Source: Rhizobium skierniewicense
Lineage (GTDB): Bacteria; Pseudomonadota; Alphaproteobacteria; Rhizobiales; Rhizobiaceae
Length of the DNA: 64,000 nt
Direction of reading: 5' to 3'
Assembly: GCF_014196515.1 (NCBI RefSeq)
Contig: NZ_JACIDV010000003.1
Span: forward strand, 395,273-459,272
Part shown: in pieces, positions 8,751 through 17,519 of the stretch
How positions within the stretch are numbered: position 1 is the stretch's first letter
Layout: each line of letters opens with the position of its first letter
Position numbers and translations under genes: made by a program
The notes under the pieces: generated by a model
Databases searched by the model: none
What the model was told of the DNA's origin: nothing
Seen by the model: the letters and a program-made list of their open reading frames with translations, nothing else

Positions 8751-10415
8751 TTAACGCTTGGCAAAGGCGCGCACCAGTTCCGGGTCTCGCTCGAGGCTAT
8801 CCAGCCAGTGGGTATCGAGCTTGGGAACGGACGAAAACAGAAGCTTGGAGTAGGGGTGGGCATCGGCGTTGCCGATCGCCGATGGCGGCATTTGCTCCAC
8901 CTTTTCCCCCGCATACATCACAGCGATTTCGTCGCAGATTGCCTGAACCACCGAGAGATCGTGGCTGATGAAGATGTAGGAGAGTTTTAGCTCGCGCTGC
9001 AATTCCTTGAGAAGGTCGATGATGGCGGCGGCAACGACCGTGTCCAGCGCGGAGGTAATCTCGTCGCAGAGAATGACCTTGGGATTGGCAGCCAGGGCAC
9101 GGGCAAGGTTGACGCGCTGTTTCTGCCCGCCAGAAAGTTCACCGGGCCGCCGGAACTTCATGTTGCGTGGCAGTTGCACCATGTCGAGCAATTGCTCCAC
9201 GCGTGCTTCGCGGGCACGCCTGTCCATGTCGTAGTAAAATGCCAGCGGCCTCTCCAGAATATCGGAAATCGACTTGGAGGGGTTGAGGGCGGTATCGGCA
9301 AACTGGAAAACGATCTGCAATTTGCGTAGCTCTTCACGCTGGCGGTCCCGCGCGTTGGGGGCCAGTTCCCTGCCATCGAAAATGACGTGGCCTGAAACGG
9401 GTGGCAGGATACCTGCGATCGCACGCGCCAGCGTGGATTTGCCGCAGCCGGATTCACCGATAATGCCGAGATTGCGGCCTTCTTCCAAGGAGATATCGAC
9501 CGATTTCAGGGCAAGTGCCAGCGGCAGCCCGTTTGGCTGGATCGGACCGTAACCCGCGGTGATGCCCTTTGCTTCCAGCAAAGGCTTTTTGCCAGCAGAC
9601 GCATTCGCATCGGCGGCACTTGCATGAATACGGGGCTTAAAGGCTGCCAGCAATTCCTGCGTATAGGGATGCTCGGGGCGGTTGATGATCTGGTCCGTCG
9701 TGCCGATTTCCTGGATTTCGCCACCCTTGAGAACGACGATCCGGTCCGCGATCTGCGCAACGACGGCGAGGTCATGCGAGACATAGACACCCGCCAGATG
9801 ACCCGCCTTCATGACGGATTTGAACGCCCGCAGAACCTCGATCTGGGTGGTCACGTCAAGCGCCGTCGTCGGCTCATCGAAGATCACCAGACGCGGATTG
9901 CCGATCAGCGCCATCGCAGCCGAAAGGCGTTGCAATTGCCCTCCGGAGACCTGGTGCGGGTAGCGATCACCGATGGTCTCGGCATTGGGCAGAGCCAGCG
10001 CTTGAAACAGCTCGACAGCTTTCTGTTTTGCGTCCGTATCGCTCATCAGCCCATGAATGCGGACGACCTCGATGACCTGATCCATGATGCGCTGTGCGGG
10101 ATTGAAGGCCGCTGCAGCGCTTTGCGGCACATAGGCGACATCCGTGCCGCGCAGCTTGGATAATCCTTTTTGAGAGGTCGCAGCCATGTCGTTGCTGCCC
10201 AGTCGTACGGAGCCCCCGACGATTTTGCAGCCCGGGCGGGTGTGGCCCAGCATCGTCAAGGCTATGGTCGTTTTGCCCGAACCGCTCTCGCCGATCAGGG
10301 CGACGATCTCGCCATCGGCGATATCGAAGCTGACGCCGCGAATGATCTCGACGGTGCGACCGGTATCGGTTTTGGCCTCGACCTTCAGGTCACGTATTTC
10401 AACGAGATTGGCCAT
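8751..10415 (-). CDS. Peptide/opine-type ABC transporter, fused double ATP-binding protein
   Basis: A 554-residue fusion of the two ATPases that are separate (DppD and DppF) in classic dipeptide importers. The first half has Walker A GESGSGKTT, signature VSGGQLQRL and Walker B LVIFDEPTTALD. The second has [18 protein letters not shown] and VILCDEITSALD. Both halves are intact, so it could form a full ATPase pair alone. The GTG at 10418 is passed over for ATG at 10415, which has AGGAG 6 nt upstream and overlaps the permease stop (TGATG). It is the last gene of the HAD-SBP-permease-permease-ATPase operon. Confidence 0.93.
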   Translation of the reverse strand: MANLVEIRDLKVEAKTDTGRTVEIIRGVSFDIADGEIVALIGESGSGKTTIALTMLGHTRPGCKIVGGSVRLGSNDMAATSQKGLSKLRGTDVAYVPQSAAAAFNPAQRIMDQVIEVVRIHGLMSDTDAKQKAVELFQALALPNAETIGDRYPHQVSGGQLQRLSAAMALIGNPRLVIFDEPTTALDVTTQIEVLRAFKSVMKAGHLAGVYVSHDLAVVAQIADRIVVLKGGEIQEIGTTDQIINRPEHPYTQELLAAFKPRIHASAADANASAGKKPLLEAKGITAGYGPIQPNGLPLALALKSVDISLEEGRNLGIIGESGCGKSTLARAIAGILPPVSGHVIFDGRELAPNARDRQREELRKLQIVFQFADTALNPSKSISDILERPLAFYYDMDRRAREARVEQLLDMVQLPRNMKFRRPGELSGGQKQRVNLARALAANPKVILCDEITSALDTVVAAAIIDLLKELQRELKLSYIFISHDLSVVQAICDEIAVMYAGEKVEQMPPSAIGNADAHPYSKLLFSSVPKLDTHWLDSLERDPELVRAFAKR

Positions 10416-11257
10416 CACGCACTCCTGTCACGAATTTTCTGCGGCAGATTGTCGATCAGCATGTTGACGCTGATGGTGAGTGTCGCGATGGCAACTGACG
10501 GGAACATCACCGCTGGCGCACCGAAGGAAAGACCTCCGATGTTTTCCCGCACCAGCGCGCCCCAGTCTGCATTGGGTGGCTGTACGCCAAGGCCAAGGAA
10601 GGAGAGACCGGAGAGAAGCAGCACGATGAAGACGAAGCGCAGCCCGAAATCGGCCAGCACCGGCCCCAATATGTTCGGCAGGATCTCAGCGCGAATGATG
10701 TAGAAGACACCTTCACCGCGCGCGCGCGCCACGGTCACAAAATCCATCGTGTTGATGTTGACCGCGAGCGCACGGGCAAAGCGGTATGAGCCGGGCATGT
10801 AAATGATCGCCATCGTCATGATCAGGATTGGGATGGAAGGACCAAGTGCCGCAACGATGACCAGACCGAAAAGCTTGCTGGGTATGGAAATCAATGCATC
10901 CAGAAAGCGCGACAGGCACTGGTCGAACCAGCCACCGGCCACCGCCGCACACATGCCCAGCGTCACGCCCGAAAAGCAGGCTATGAGAACGGATGCCAGG
11001 GAGATGCCGACCGTGTAGCGCGCACCCATGAGGATCCGTGAGAAGATGTCGCGCCCCAGATAGTCGGTGCCCATGATGAACTTTTCCGACATGGGGCCGA
11101 AATAGTCGAAATCAACGATATCCCCGACCGGATAGGGAATCAGCAGCGGTGCGAAGATCGCAATCAGTGCCCAGAAGAGAATGACACTTGCCGCTGCAAT
11201 GCCGATGGCATTGAAACGATAACCGAAGCTGCGGGGAGAAAGCGCGATACGGGCCAT
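10415..11257 (-). CDS. ABC transporter permease, DppC type
   Basis: A 280-residue inner-membrane permease with several hydrophobic segments and the cytoplasmic coupling loop VARARGEGVFYIIRAEILPN that docks to the ATPase. The C-terminal stretch LSGLSFLGLGVQPPNADWG is typical of DppC/OppC proteins. ATG at 11257 gives the normal short cytoplasmic N-terminus and lies 2 nt after the stop of the preceding permease; the frame upstream overlaps that gene. It pairs with the DppB-type permease. Confidence 0.92.
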   Translation of the reverse strand: MARIALSPRSFGYRFNAIGIAAASVILFWALIAIFAPLLIPYPVGDIVDFDYFGPMSEKFIMGTDYLGRDIFSRILMGARYTVGISLASVLIACFSGVTLGMCAAVAGGWFDQCLSRFLDALISIPSKLFGLVIVAALGPSIPILIMTMAIIYMPGSYRFARALAVNINTMDFVTVARARGEGVFYIIRAEILPNILGPVLADFGLRFVFIVLLLSGLSFLGLGVQPPNADWGALVRENIGGLSFGAPAVMFPSVAIATLTISVNMLIDNLPQKIRDRSA

Positions 11258-11259
11258 GG

Positions 11260-12210
11260 TCAGCGAAGCCTCGGATTGGCGACGATGGCGATGATGTCGG
11301 CGATGGTGATCAGGACGAGATAACCGAGGCAGAAGATCATCGCACATGTCTGGATGAGGGGCAGGTCACGGGTGGCGACGGCGTCCACCATCAACTTGGC
11401 AATGCCCGGATAGTTGAAGATGGTCTCGACGATGATGACACCGCCCAGCAGATAGGACACCGAAAGTGCCACCGCGTTGACGATCGGGCCAAGGGCATTG
11501 GGCAGCGCGTGCCGTAACACCATTCGTGACCGTGATGCGCCTTTCAACAGCGCCATTTCCACATAGGGCGTGTCGAGTGTTTCGATCACGGCGGCACGCG
11601 TCATGCGGATCATCTGCGCGGAAATCACGAAGCTGAGCGTGATGACGGGCATGGCGAACACCCGCAGCAACTCACCGAACGAGTGGACCTCGTTGGCGAA
11701 GGCGAGTGCTGGCAGCCACTTCAGATAGACCGCAAAAATCAGGACGGCGGAGGTTGCGACCATGAATTCAGGCACGGAGATCACCGCGATGGTGACTGTG
11801 GTGACGATGCGATCATAGACGGTGCCGCGCATGATGGCGGCGGTGATGCCGAGCGTCAGCGCGATGGGAATGGAAAACAGCGCCGTGACAGCAGCGAGCT
11901 TCATCGTATTGGCCAGACGGACGCCGATCAGATCGGCAATGGCCATGTTGTTGGCGTAAGACTTGCCCAGATCGCCCATGGCAAGACCGCCCAGCCAGCG
12001 CAGGAACCGCAAAATGGCCGGATCATCCAGATGCATGGCGGTGCGAAGACCCGCTACGGCCTCAGGCGTTGCGGATTGGCCGAGCAGGATCTGCGCCACG
12101 TCGCCGGGCAACATTTCGGTCGCGAAAAACACGGTAAAGGAGACGATCAAAAGGGTGATGATCGTGATGAACAGCCGGTTCACCACAAGTGCAAGGACAT
12201 GTTTGTTCAT
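11260..12210 (-). CDS. ABC transporter permease, DppB type
   Basis: A 316-residue permease. Its first membrane segment (LFITIITLLIVSFTVFFATEMLPGD) is followed by the periplasmic loop and five further hydrophobic segments, with the coupling loop MALLKGASRSRMVLRHALPN. The ending GGVIIVETIFNYPGIAKLM is the DppB/OppB signature. It is the first permease after the binding-protein gene, separated from it by 133 nt that contain a GC-rich stem-loop. Confidence 0.92.
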   Translation of the reverse strand: MNKHVLALVVNRLFITIITLLIVSFTVFFATEMLPGDVAQILLGQSATPEAVAGLRTAMHLDDPAILRFLRWLGGLAMGDLGKSYANNMAIADLIGVRLANTMKLAAVTALFSIPIALTLGITAAIMRGTVYDRIVTTVTIAVISVPEFMVATSAVLIFAVYLKWLPALAFANEVHSFGELLRVFAMPVITLSFVISAQMIRMTRAAVIETLDTPYVEMALLKGASRSRMVLRHALPNALGPIVNAVALSVSYLLGGVIIVETIFNYPGIAKLMVDAVATRDLPLIQTCAMIFCLGYLVLITIADIIAIVANPRLR

Positions 12211-12308
12211 GCAGCCTCTCTTTCGAAAACGATCACGGCTCCCGGTGATGGCATTGTCCGACCAAAGGCCGCCAATAGCAATGCGGGGGAGGGAGCAAGC
12301 GAACTAGT

Positions 12309-12331
12309 GCCCGCCACAGGATGCGGCGGGC
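12309..12331 (-). other. Intercistronic stem-loop after the binding-protein gene
   Basis: GCCCGCC (12309-12315) pairs with GGCGGGC (12325-12331) around a 9-nt loop, 13 nt after the binding-protein stop. There is no U-tract, so an mRNA-stabilising or partial-attenuating hairpin that raises binding-protein over permease expression is more likely than a terminator. Confidence 0.55.
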
Positions 12332-12343
12332 AAAGGTCCGAAA

Positions 12344-13957
12344 TCAGGCTTCGAGCCAGACGTGTTCGGCAAAGCCGTAACCCATCATGCCACCAAGCGG
12401 GCTGGGCAGTAGGCCTTTCAGCTTGGAAGAGATGCCATCGACGTTGGAAATATAGACCGGGATGATCGTGCCAGCCTCTTCGGCGATCATAACCTGCATC
12501 TCGTTATAGATCGTCTTGCGTTTTTCAATGTCGAGCAGGCCGCGGGCTTCCACCAGCATCTTGTCAAATTTCTCGGACTTGTACTGGCTCTCGTTCCACG
12601 GTGCGTTGGATGCATAAAGCAGGGAGAAGAGGATGTCCGGTGTCGGGCGCGGGTTGATATTGCCGAAATGCATGGGGGCTTTCAGCCAGTAATTCGACCA
12701 GTAACCATCCGAAGGAACGCGCTGAACATCGAATTTCATGCCGACCTGCGCGCCTGCGGCCTGCACCACCATGGCCATGTCGATGGAGGACGCGGCGGCT
12801 TCGGAAGCGACGACCGGGATCGACTGACCGATGAGACCGGCTTTTTCGAAATGGAACTTTGCCTTGTCGGGATCGAAGGCTTTCGGCTTCAAATCCTTGT
12901 TGTGATACATGTTGGCTGGCGAAACCGGCTGGTCGTTGCCGATTTCGGCCAGACCACGCAGCACGGACTTCTGGATCTGTTCGCGATTGACCAGATATTT
13001 CATGCCCTGCACGAAATCGGCCTTGTCGCCCGGCGCCATGTCGAGGCGCATGTTGAGGTTGGTGTAGTTGCCGGAGGTCGTTTTGGAGATGACGACGTTT
13101 GGCTGGCCCTCCATCAGGCGAATGGCACGTGGGTTGACGGATGCGGCCAGCTGGATATCGCCAGCCAGAAGCGCGTTGACGCGAGCCGTATCGTCGGAAA
13201 TTGCGAAGAATTCGAAGGAGTCGAGATACGGTCCCTCGGACTTCCAGTAGTTCTTGTTCTTCGTGGCGACGGAGCGAACGCCGGGCTCGAACACTTCGCA
13301 GACGAAAGCGCCGGTGCCGTTGGCCTTGGTGAAGTCCGTGGTGCCATCGGCGATGATCATGAAGTGGTGCAAGGCGAGGATGGTGGGAAGGTCGGCATTG
13401 GCATTTTCAAGGGTGATTTCCACCGTCAACTCATCCACGGCCTTGAAGCCGGTCATCTGCTTGGCGATCGAATTGACCTTGGAGCCAACCGCAGGGTCGA
13501 GATGGCGCTTGAGAGAATAGACGACATCAGCCGATGTCAGCGATTTTCCATCGTGGAACGTGACGCCCTTGCGCAGTTTGACGGTCCAGACCTTGGCATC
13601 CTTGCTGTCGATGCTTTCAGCCAGCTCCATCGTCGTCATGCCCGCCTGATCGATGTTGGACAGGCGGTTGTAGAAGGCGCTGCAACGAACATAATCCGTG
13701 GAAAGCGATGCCTTGGCGGGATCGAGCGTATCGGCGGTGGAGGAGGACCATCCGGCTGCCTTCAAGGAACCGCCCGAAACCGGAGTTGCGGCGAATGCCT
13801 GACCGGCGCGTCCCAGAATGGCGGAACCTGCGGTCATGGCAACACCGCCCGCCATCAGCATCTTGAGAAGGTCGCGGCGGCTCGCACCCTGGCGAATGGC
13901 GTTCTCAACCATCGCATCGTCGGTGGAAGTCCAGTTGATGAGTGTGTTATCGGTCAT
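12344..13957 (-). CDS. ABC transporter substrate-binding protein, family 5 (peptide/opine type)
   Basis: A 537-residue periplasmic binding protein of the DppA/OppA family. The N-terminus has a Tat-like twin-arginine signal (SRRDLLKMLMAGGVAMTAGS, export ending near AGQAFA) after about 30 charged residues. The mature part shows family features such as VRKGVTFHDGKSLTSADVVYSLKR-type sequence (about 130-150) and the C-terminal lobe. The ATG at 13957 is chosen over that at 13963 because AAGGGG lies 7 nt upstream of the former but only about 1 nt from the latter. This family binds peptides but also opines, polyamine-like compounds and sugars. Neighbouring amine-catabolic genes suggest an amino-acid-derived ligand. 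Confidence 0.9.
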   Translation of the reverse strand: MTDNTLINWTSTDDAMVENAIRQGASRRDLLKMLMAGGVAMTAGSAILGRAGQAFAATPVSGGSLKAAGWSSSTADTLDPAKASLSTDYVRCSAFYNRLSNIDQAGMTTMELAESIDSKDAKVWTVKLRKGVTFHDGKSLTSADVVYSLKRHLDPAVGSKVNSIAKQMTGFKAVDELTVEITLENANADLPTILALHHFMIIADGTTDFTKANGTGAFVCEVFEPGVRSVATKNKNYWKSEGPYLDSFEFFAISDDTARVNALLAGDIQLAASVNPRAIRLMEGQPNVVISKTTSGNYTNLNMRLDMAPGDKADFVQGMKYLVNREQIQKSVLRGLAEIGNDQPVSPANMYHNKDLKPKAFDPDKAKFHFEKAGLIGQSIPVVASEAAASSIDMAMVVQAAGAQVGMKFDVQRVPSDGYWSNYWLKAPMHFGNINPRPTPDILFSLLYASNAPWNESQYKSEKFDKMLVEARGLLDIEKRKTIYNEMQVMIAEEAGTIIPVYISNVDGISSKLKGLLPSPLGGMMGYGFAEHVWLEA

Positions 13958-14031
13958 GTTCATTCCCCTTTATTGTTAAAGTCACGGGTCGAACGGCTTA
14001 TGGATGCCGCTTTTACCCTTGGAGGGCAGCG

Positions 14032-14754
14032 TCAGGCGTCGTGTTTCTCCTCCACAGCGTCGGCAAGCGCGGCCATGGAGGTGAAATGGAAATCGGGTTG
14101 GGTGAAATTTTCAGGCTCGATGGTTCCACCATAGCCCTTTTGTGCATGGCGTCGTTCAATCCAGCAGTTCGTCATGCCAAGCTTTCGGGAAATCCCGATA
14201 TCGTGGTACTGGCTTTGCGCAACATGCAGGATATCGTCCTTGGTGTTGCCTTCGGACTGAACGAATTCAAAGACGTAGTTGAAAAACGCGGGGTCCGGCT
14301 TTTCGGTGCCGGTGTCATCAGCGGTGAAGCCCTGATAGAACGGGTTTCCTAGCTCTTGCGAGAAACATTCGAAAGCCCAGCGCTGGGCATTTGTCATGGC
14401 GATCAGCCGGTATCGGGTCGCAAGCTGCGCCAGCGCCTTGGTGCTATCTGGAAACGCCTTCCATCCTTTCGCGGAATCGCGAAGACGTTCGCCAAGAACA
14501 CGGTCGGCAGGTAGGCCGAGCTCTGGTGCAATCACCAGATAAACGCGCACGAGATCATCGGGAAACAGGCCGACATCCGGCAGATAGCGGGCTGCACGGT
14601 ACAATGTCAGCGCTGCCTCGGCATCGAGAGTAACACCGTTTTCGCCGGCGATCTGCTGCAGGCAATCCGTCAGGCCGCTTTCAAAATCGATCAGCGTTCC
14701 CACCACGTCGAAGCTCAGATATTTGAAGTCTGCTAAACTCTTCGGCAATGTCAT
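14032..14754 (-). CDS. HAD-superfamily hydrolase, haloacid dehalogenase type II-like
   Basis: A 240-residue HAD protein. Motif I is FDVVGTLID with the nucleophilic Asp (the usual DxYGT is DVVGT here). Motif II is IAMTNAQ, and a motif III lysine lies in TEKPDPAFFNYVF. A cap-like helical insert separates motifs I and II. Type II members include L-2-haloacid dehalogenases, but many act as phosphatases. It lies 74 nt before the binding-protein gene on the same strand and is probably first in the importer operon, with Lrp-like boxes upstream. It is distantly similar to the HAD protein at 17520, so the cluster carries two. The substrate is unknown. Confidence 0.82.
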   Translation of the reverse strand: MTLPKSLADFKYLSFDVVGTLIDFESGLTDCLQQIAGENGVTLDAEAALTLYRAARYLPDVGLFPDDLVRVYLVIAPELGLPADRVLGERLRDSAKGWKAFPDSTKALAQLATRYRLIAMTNAQRWAFECFSQELGNPFYQGFTADDTGTEKPDPAFFNYVFEFVQSEGNTKDDILHVAQSQYHDIGISRKLGMTNCWIERRHAQKGYGGTIEPENFTQPDFHFTSMAALADAVEEKHDA

Positions 14755-14798
14755 GCTCCTGTTTTAAAAGCGGATCGCGGATGATGATGGTGGCCTGG

Positions 14799-14813
14799 CA
14801 GAATTCTATGCTG
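14799..14813. promoter_or_regulatory. Lrp-like box C (upstream of the HAD-ABC operon)
   Basis: CAGAATTCTATGCTG fits 13 of 15 positions of YAGHAWATTWTDCTR and resembles boxes A, B and D, including the following GTG. It lies 44 nt before the HAD start codon at 14754. Confidence 0.55.
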
Positions 14814-14925
14814 TGGGTTTTTTCCCCTGATCGCGTCTTTTCCGGCTTTTCTGTCCTATTTGGCCTTCGTTGCGTCCATCATCGCAAGAATTGATCGCGA
14901 GATTCGCTGAAAGACCAGACCCCTG

Positions 14926-14940
14926 CGGCACAATATTCTG
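14926..14940. promoter_or_regulatory. Lrp-like box E (weaker)
   Basis: CGGCACAATATTCTG fits 12 of 15 Lrp consensus positions and overlaps the palindrome ATATTC-T-GAATAT. It is 112 nt from box C in the same 222-nt gap (14755-14976). I saw nothing else in that gap beyond these two boxes and the HAD operon promoter region. Confidence 0.35.
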
Positions 14941-14976
14941 AATATGCCATCAAAGCGGTATTTCCAGCGCAGCCCC

Positions 14977-16350
14977 TCAGGCCATGGCTGAACGAACGTC
15001 CGGGTCTTCCAGCGTCTGGTCGAGCGTCATCCGCGTGCGCTCGATGATGGCGTCGATCTCGCTGTCGGTGCAGCACAGCGGCGGTGCATAGCCCAGTACG
15101 CCGTTACCGAAGGCGCGGATGACAAGGCCATTGTCCCAGGCGCGGTCGAAAATGCGGCGCGATGGATCGGCGGCAGCGGGTAGAGGCGTTTTCTTTTGCT
15201 TGTCGGTGACCAGTTCGATGGCTGCCAGCATGCCGCGGCCGCGGACATCACCAACCAGCGGATGGTCGGCCAGGCTGTGCAATCCGGCCATCAGGCGCGC
15301 ACCGGCTTTGACACCGTTTTCGAGCAGCCCGTTTTCATAAAGTCTCAGCACTTCCAGCCCGACGGCGGCGCTGACCGGGTGTGCGGAATAGGTGTAGCCA
15401 TGGCCAATAGCAGAGGCACCGGCACCATCGGCAATCGTATGATAGACCCTGTCGGACATGAAGACCGCCCCCATCGGCACGTAGCCGGAGGTCAGGCCCT
15501 TTGCCGTGGTCATGAAATCCGGCACAACATCTTCATCCGAACACGCAAACAGCGGTCCGGTGCGGCCAAAGCCGGTAATGACTTCGTCGGCAACGAGAAG
15601 AACATCATGGTCCTTGCACACCTTATGCATTGCCTTCAGCCAGCCATCCGGTGGCACCAGAACGCCGCCCGAACCCTGGATCGGCTCCACATAGAAAGCC
15701 GCGACCCGCTCAGCGCCGATCTCTTCGATCTTCGCCCGCAGGGCTGCAACCGAACCATCGATAATTGCCTGAGGATCAGTGCCGACAGGGTTGCGATAGG
15801 CATAGTGCGACGGAATTTTGTGCTGCCAGTCAAACGGCAATCCGAAGCCAGCGTGGAAGATTGGCAGGGCCGTCAACCCCGCACCAACAGTGCTGGAGCC
15901 GTGGTATCCCTGCTCGAGCGAAATGAACTGGTCTTTCTGCGGCGTGCCCAGAGAGTGGTAATAATAGCGGATGAAGCGGATGGTGCTATCCACCGCATCG
16001 GACCCGCCCAGTGTGAAGTAGATGTGGTTGAGATCGCCCGGCGAACGATCTGCAAGTTCCGATGCCAGACGGATCGCCGGTTCCGAACCCAGGCTGAAAT
16101 AACCCGTCGCGTAGGGAAGCTCACGCATCTGCTTTGCCGCCGCTTCCACGATACTCTCATGTCCGTAACCGGCATTGACACACCATAGGCCCGCGAAGCC
16201 GTCGATCATCTGGTGGCCGGTCATGTCCGTCACCGTCGCGCCTTTGGCAGATTTCATCACCCTGACACCGAGCTTTTCATGGCCCCTGTAGGATGCAACC
16301 GGATGAACCAGATGTGCGCGGTCAAGTTCGATGAGGGAATTGCTGAGCAT
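14977..16350 (-). CDS. Class III PLP-dependent aminotransferase (omega-amine/diamine type)
   Basis: A 457-residue fold-type I aminotransferase that should move a terminal amino group to pyruvate or a similar 2-oxo acid. The PLP lysine lies in FMTTAKGLTSGYVPMG, the PLP-binding Asp in LLVADEVITGFGRTG, and the N-terminal MIDGFAGLWCVNAGYGH is typical of the putrescine, beta-alanine and omega-amino acid branch that includes SpuC. The TTG-initiated extension is rejected because GGAG sits 7 nt before ATG at 16350. It follows the GNAT gene on the same strand by 14 nt. With aldehyde dehydrogenases and a PuuB-like oxidase nearby, a diamine or amino-acid substrate is likely. Confidence 0.88.
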   Translation of the reverse strand: MLSNSLIELDRAHLVHPVASYRGHEKLGVRVMKSAKGATVTDMTGHQMIDGFAGLWCVNAGYGHESIVEAAAKQMRELPYATGYFSLGSEPAIRLASELADRSPGDLNHIYFTLGGSDAVDSTIRFIRYYYHSLGTPQKDQFISLEQGYHGSSTVGAGLTALPIFHAGFGLPFDWQHKIPSHYAYRNPVGTDPQAIIDGSVAALRAKIEEIGAERVAAFYVEPIQGSGGVLVPPDGWLKAMHKVCKDHDVLLVADEVITGFGRTGPLFACSDEDVVPDFMTTAKGLTSGYVPMGAVFMSDRVYHTIADGAGASAIGHGYTYSAHPVSAAVGLEVLRLYENGLLENGVKAGARLMAGLHSLADHPLVGDVRGRGMLAAIELVTDKQKKTPLPAAADPSRRIFDRAWDNGLVIRAFGNGVLGYAPPLCCTDSEIDAIIERTRMTLDQTLEDPDVRSAMA

Positions 16351-16364
16351 AACGATCTCCAGGA

Positions 16365-17198
16365 TCAACCGAGGGCCTGACTGGCCAGTGCAAATGTTTT
16401 GACGGTGGTGTTTTCGCGCGGCTTGCCATCACGAACCATGGCAATGCCGCCGCCGACATGGGCAAGGCCAAGCTCCGTCAGCCATGGGGCGAGACCGCTC
16501 TCCTCGCTGGTATCGACACGCATGAACCGGCCTTCTTGCCCTGCGAAGAGAAAGGACAGCATATGCCTCGCCTCATCAGCATTTCCTGCTACGATCGGCC
16601 CGGCGACTTCGCCACGCCCGAAGCGGCGGATCGCGCCGAAACCCGCAATACGCCCATCGTGGCGAATGACGGCCAAACGGCCGTGGACTGCCAGATAGTC
16701 GATCAGATTGTGACGGTCCATGCCGCATGCGGCGTGATCAAGTTCCGCGCATTCGGCCGCATCCGCAGCATTGGCCCATTCAACATGAGCAGGCGATGGT
16801 ATAGACAATATCGGCCCTTGATGCTGAACGATGCGGTGCGTCTCGCGAAACCCAAGCTTTTCATAAAGCGGCAGGCCATCGCGGGTGGCAACCAGCCTGC
16901 ATTCGCGCCCGCTTGCTGCATTCAGGGCAAAATCCATCAAGCGCTTGCCGATACCCAGGCCACGCATGGCTTCATCCACGATGACCATGTTGATGGTTGC
17001 CACGTCGTCACCATAAAGCGTTGCCATCGCTGTGCCCAGAACGCGGTCCTTGTGAATGGCAGCAACACCCTTGCTGAGCGATAGGCTCATCGCCCAGTCT
17101 TCTCGGCGATGGGGCCATTGCGCCTGTTGTGAAAGCGATAGCGCTCCCTCCAGATGGGCTGTGGTCATTTCAACAAGATCGATCTGGTTCGCCAGCAT
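16365..17198 (-). CDS. Two-domain GNAT family acetyltransferase (paralogue 1)
   Basis: A 277-residue protein. The N-terminal GNAT domain (about 1-135) has the acetyl-CoA loop RGLGIGKRLMDFA and the late motif PLYEKLGF. The C-terminal half is a second, degenerate GNAT-like domain (Acetyltransf_18 type) with IRRFGRG, EGRFMRVDTSEESG and the terminal ALASQALG. It is clearly paralogous to the GNAT at 26244, which shares these C-terminal motifs. It is probably cotranscribed with the aminotransferase (14 nt apart). The acceptor is unknown; acetylation of an amine intermediate is a reasonable guess. Confidence 0.85.
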   Translation of the reverse strand: MLANQIDLVEMTTAHLEGALSLSQQAQWPHRREDWAMSLSLSKGVAAIHKDRVLGTAMATLYGDDVATINMVIVDEAMRGLGIGKRLMDFALNAASGRECRLVATRDGLPLYEKLGFRETHRIVQHQGPILSIPSPAHVEWANAADAAECAELDHAACGMDRHNLIDYLAVHGRLAVIRHDGRIAGFGAIRRFGRGEVAGPIVAGNADEARHMLSFLFAGQEGRFMRVDTSEESGLAPWLTELGLAHVGGGIAMVRDGKPRENTTVKTFALASQALG

Positions 17199-17312
17199 GG
17201 CGGCTTCCCTCGCGGCATATGTGCTTTTCTATTTGATAACCCTCAGCGGGAAGAACATCGTCCTGACCTCGGCACCGGTGCGGCAGGTTTACACTGTATG
17301 TGTCGCTGGCCG

Positions 17313-17327
17313 CCGCATCTTATGCTG
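17313..17327. promoter_or_regulatory. Lrp-like box D (GNAT/HAD divergent promoter region)
   Basis: CCGCATCTTATGCTG fits 13 of 15 positions of the Lrp consensus and differs from box B at one position. It lies in the 321-nt gap 17199-17519 between the minus-strand GNAT-aminotransferase genes and the plus-strand HAD-oxidase genes. Besides this box, the gap holds only the possible small ORF at 17348. Confidence 0.55.
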
Positions 17328-17347
17328 TGGGGAAAATCGGAGAAACC

Positions 17348-17467
17348 ATGCGGGCGATGCGGATGGGCATTTCGCGCAACTCTCTGCCAAAGCTTCGCAT
17401 CTATACGCAACAATCTGCTTTGCTGATGGCGATTGCGGTGACTGCAACCGGATTCACGCACCTATGA
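17348..17467 (+). CDS. Possible 39-residue small protein or leader peptide
   Basis: A short frame starting ATG with GGAG 6 nt upstream (CGGAGAAACC). It encodes MRAMRMGISRNSLPKLRIYT and then a mildly hydrophobic stretch SALLMAIAVTATGF. It lies 21 nt after Lrp-like box D and ends 52 nt before the HAD gene. The good ribosome binding site and basic-then-hydrophobic layout make it worth listing, but such frames arise by chance and I recognise no family. Confidence 0.25.
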   Translation: MRAMRMGISRNSLPKLRIYTQQSALLMAIAVTATGFTHL

Positions 17468-17519
17468 TGGGCGTCATAAAGGAATGCATCCGAACAGCCC
17501 ATCCAGAGGACAAAATCGT

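Noticed and set aside
12668..14134. 488-codon open frame on the plus strand
   Set aside because: It lies antisense to the substrate-binding protein gene, has no recognisable domain and a Gly/His/Arg/Asp-rich composition typical of shadow frames in GC-rich DNA.
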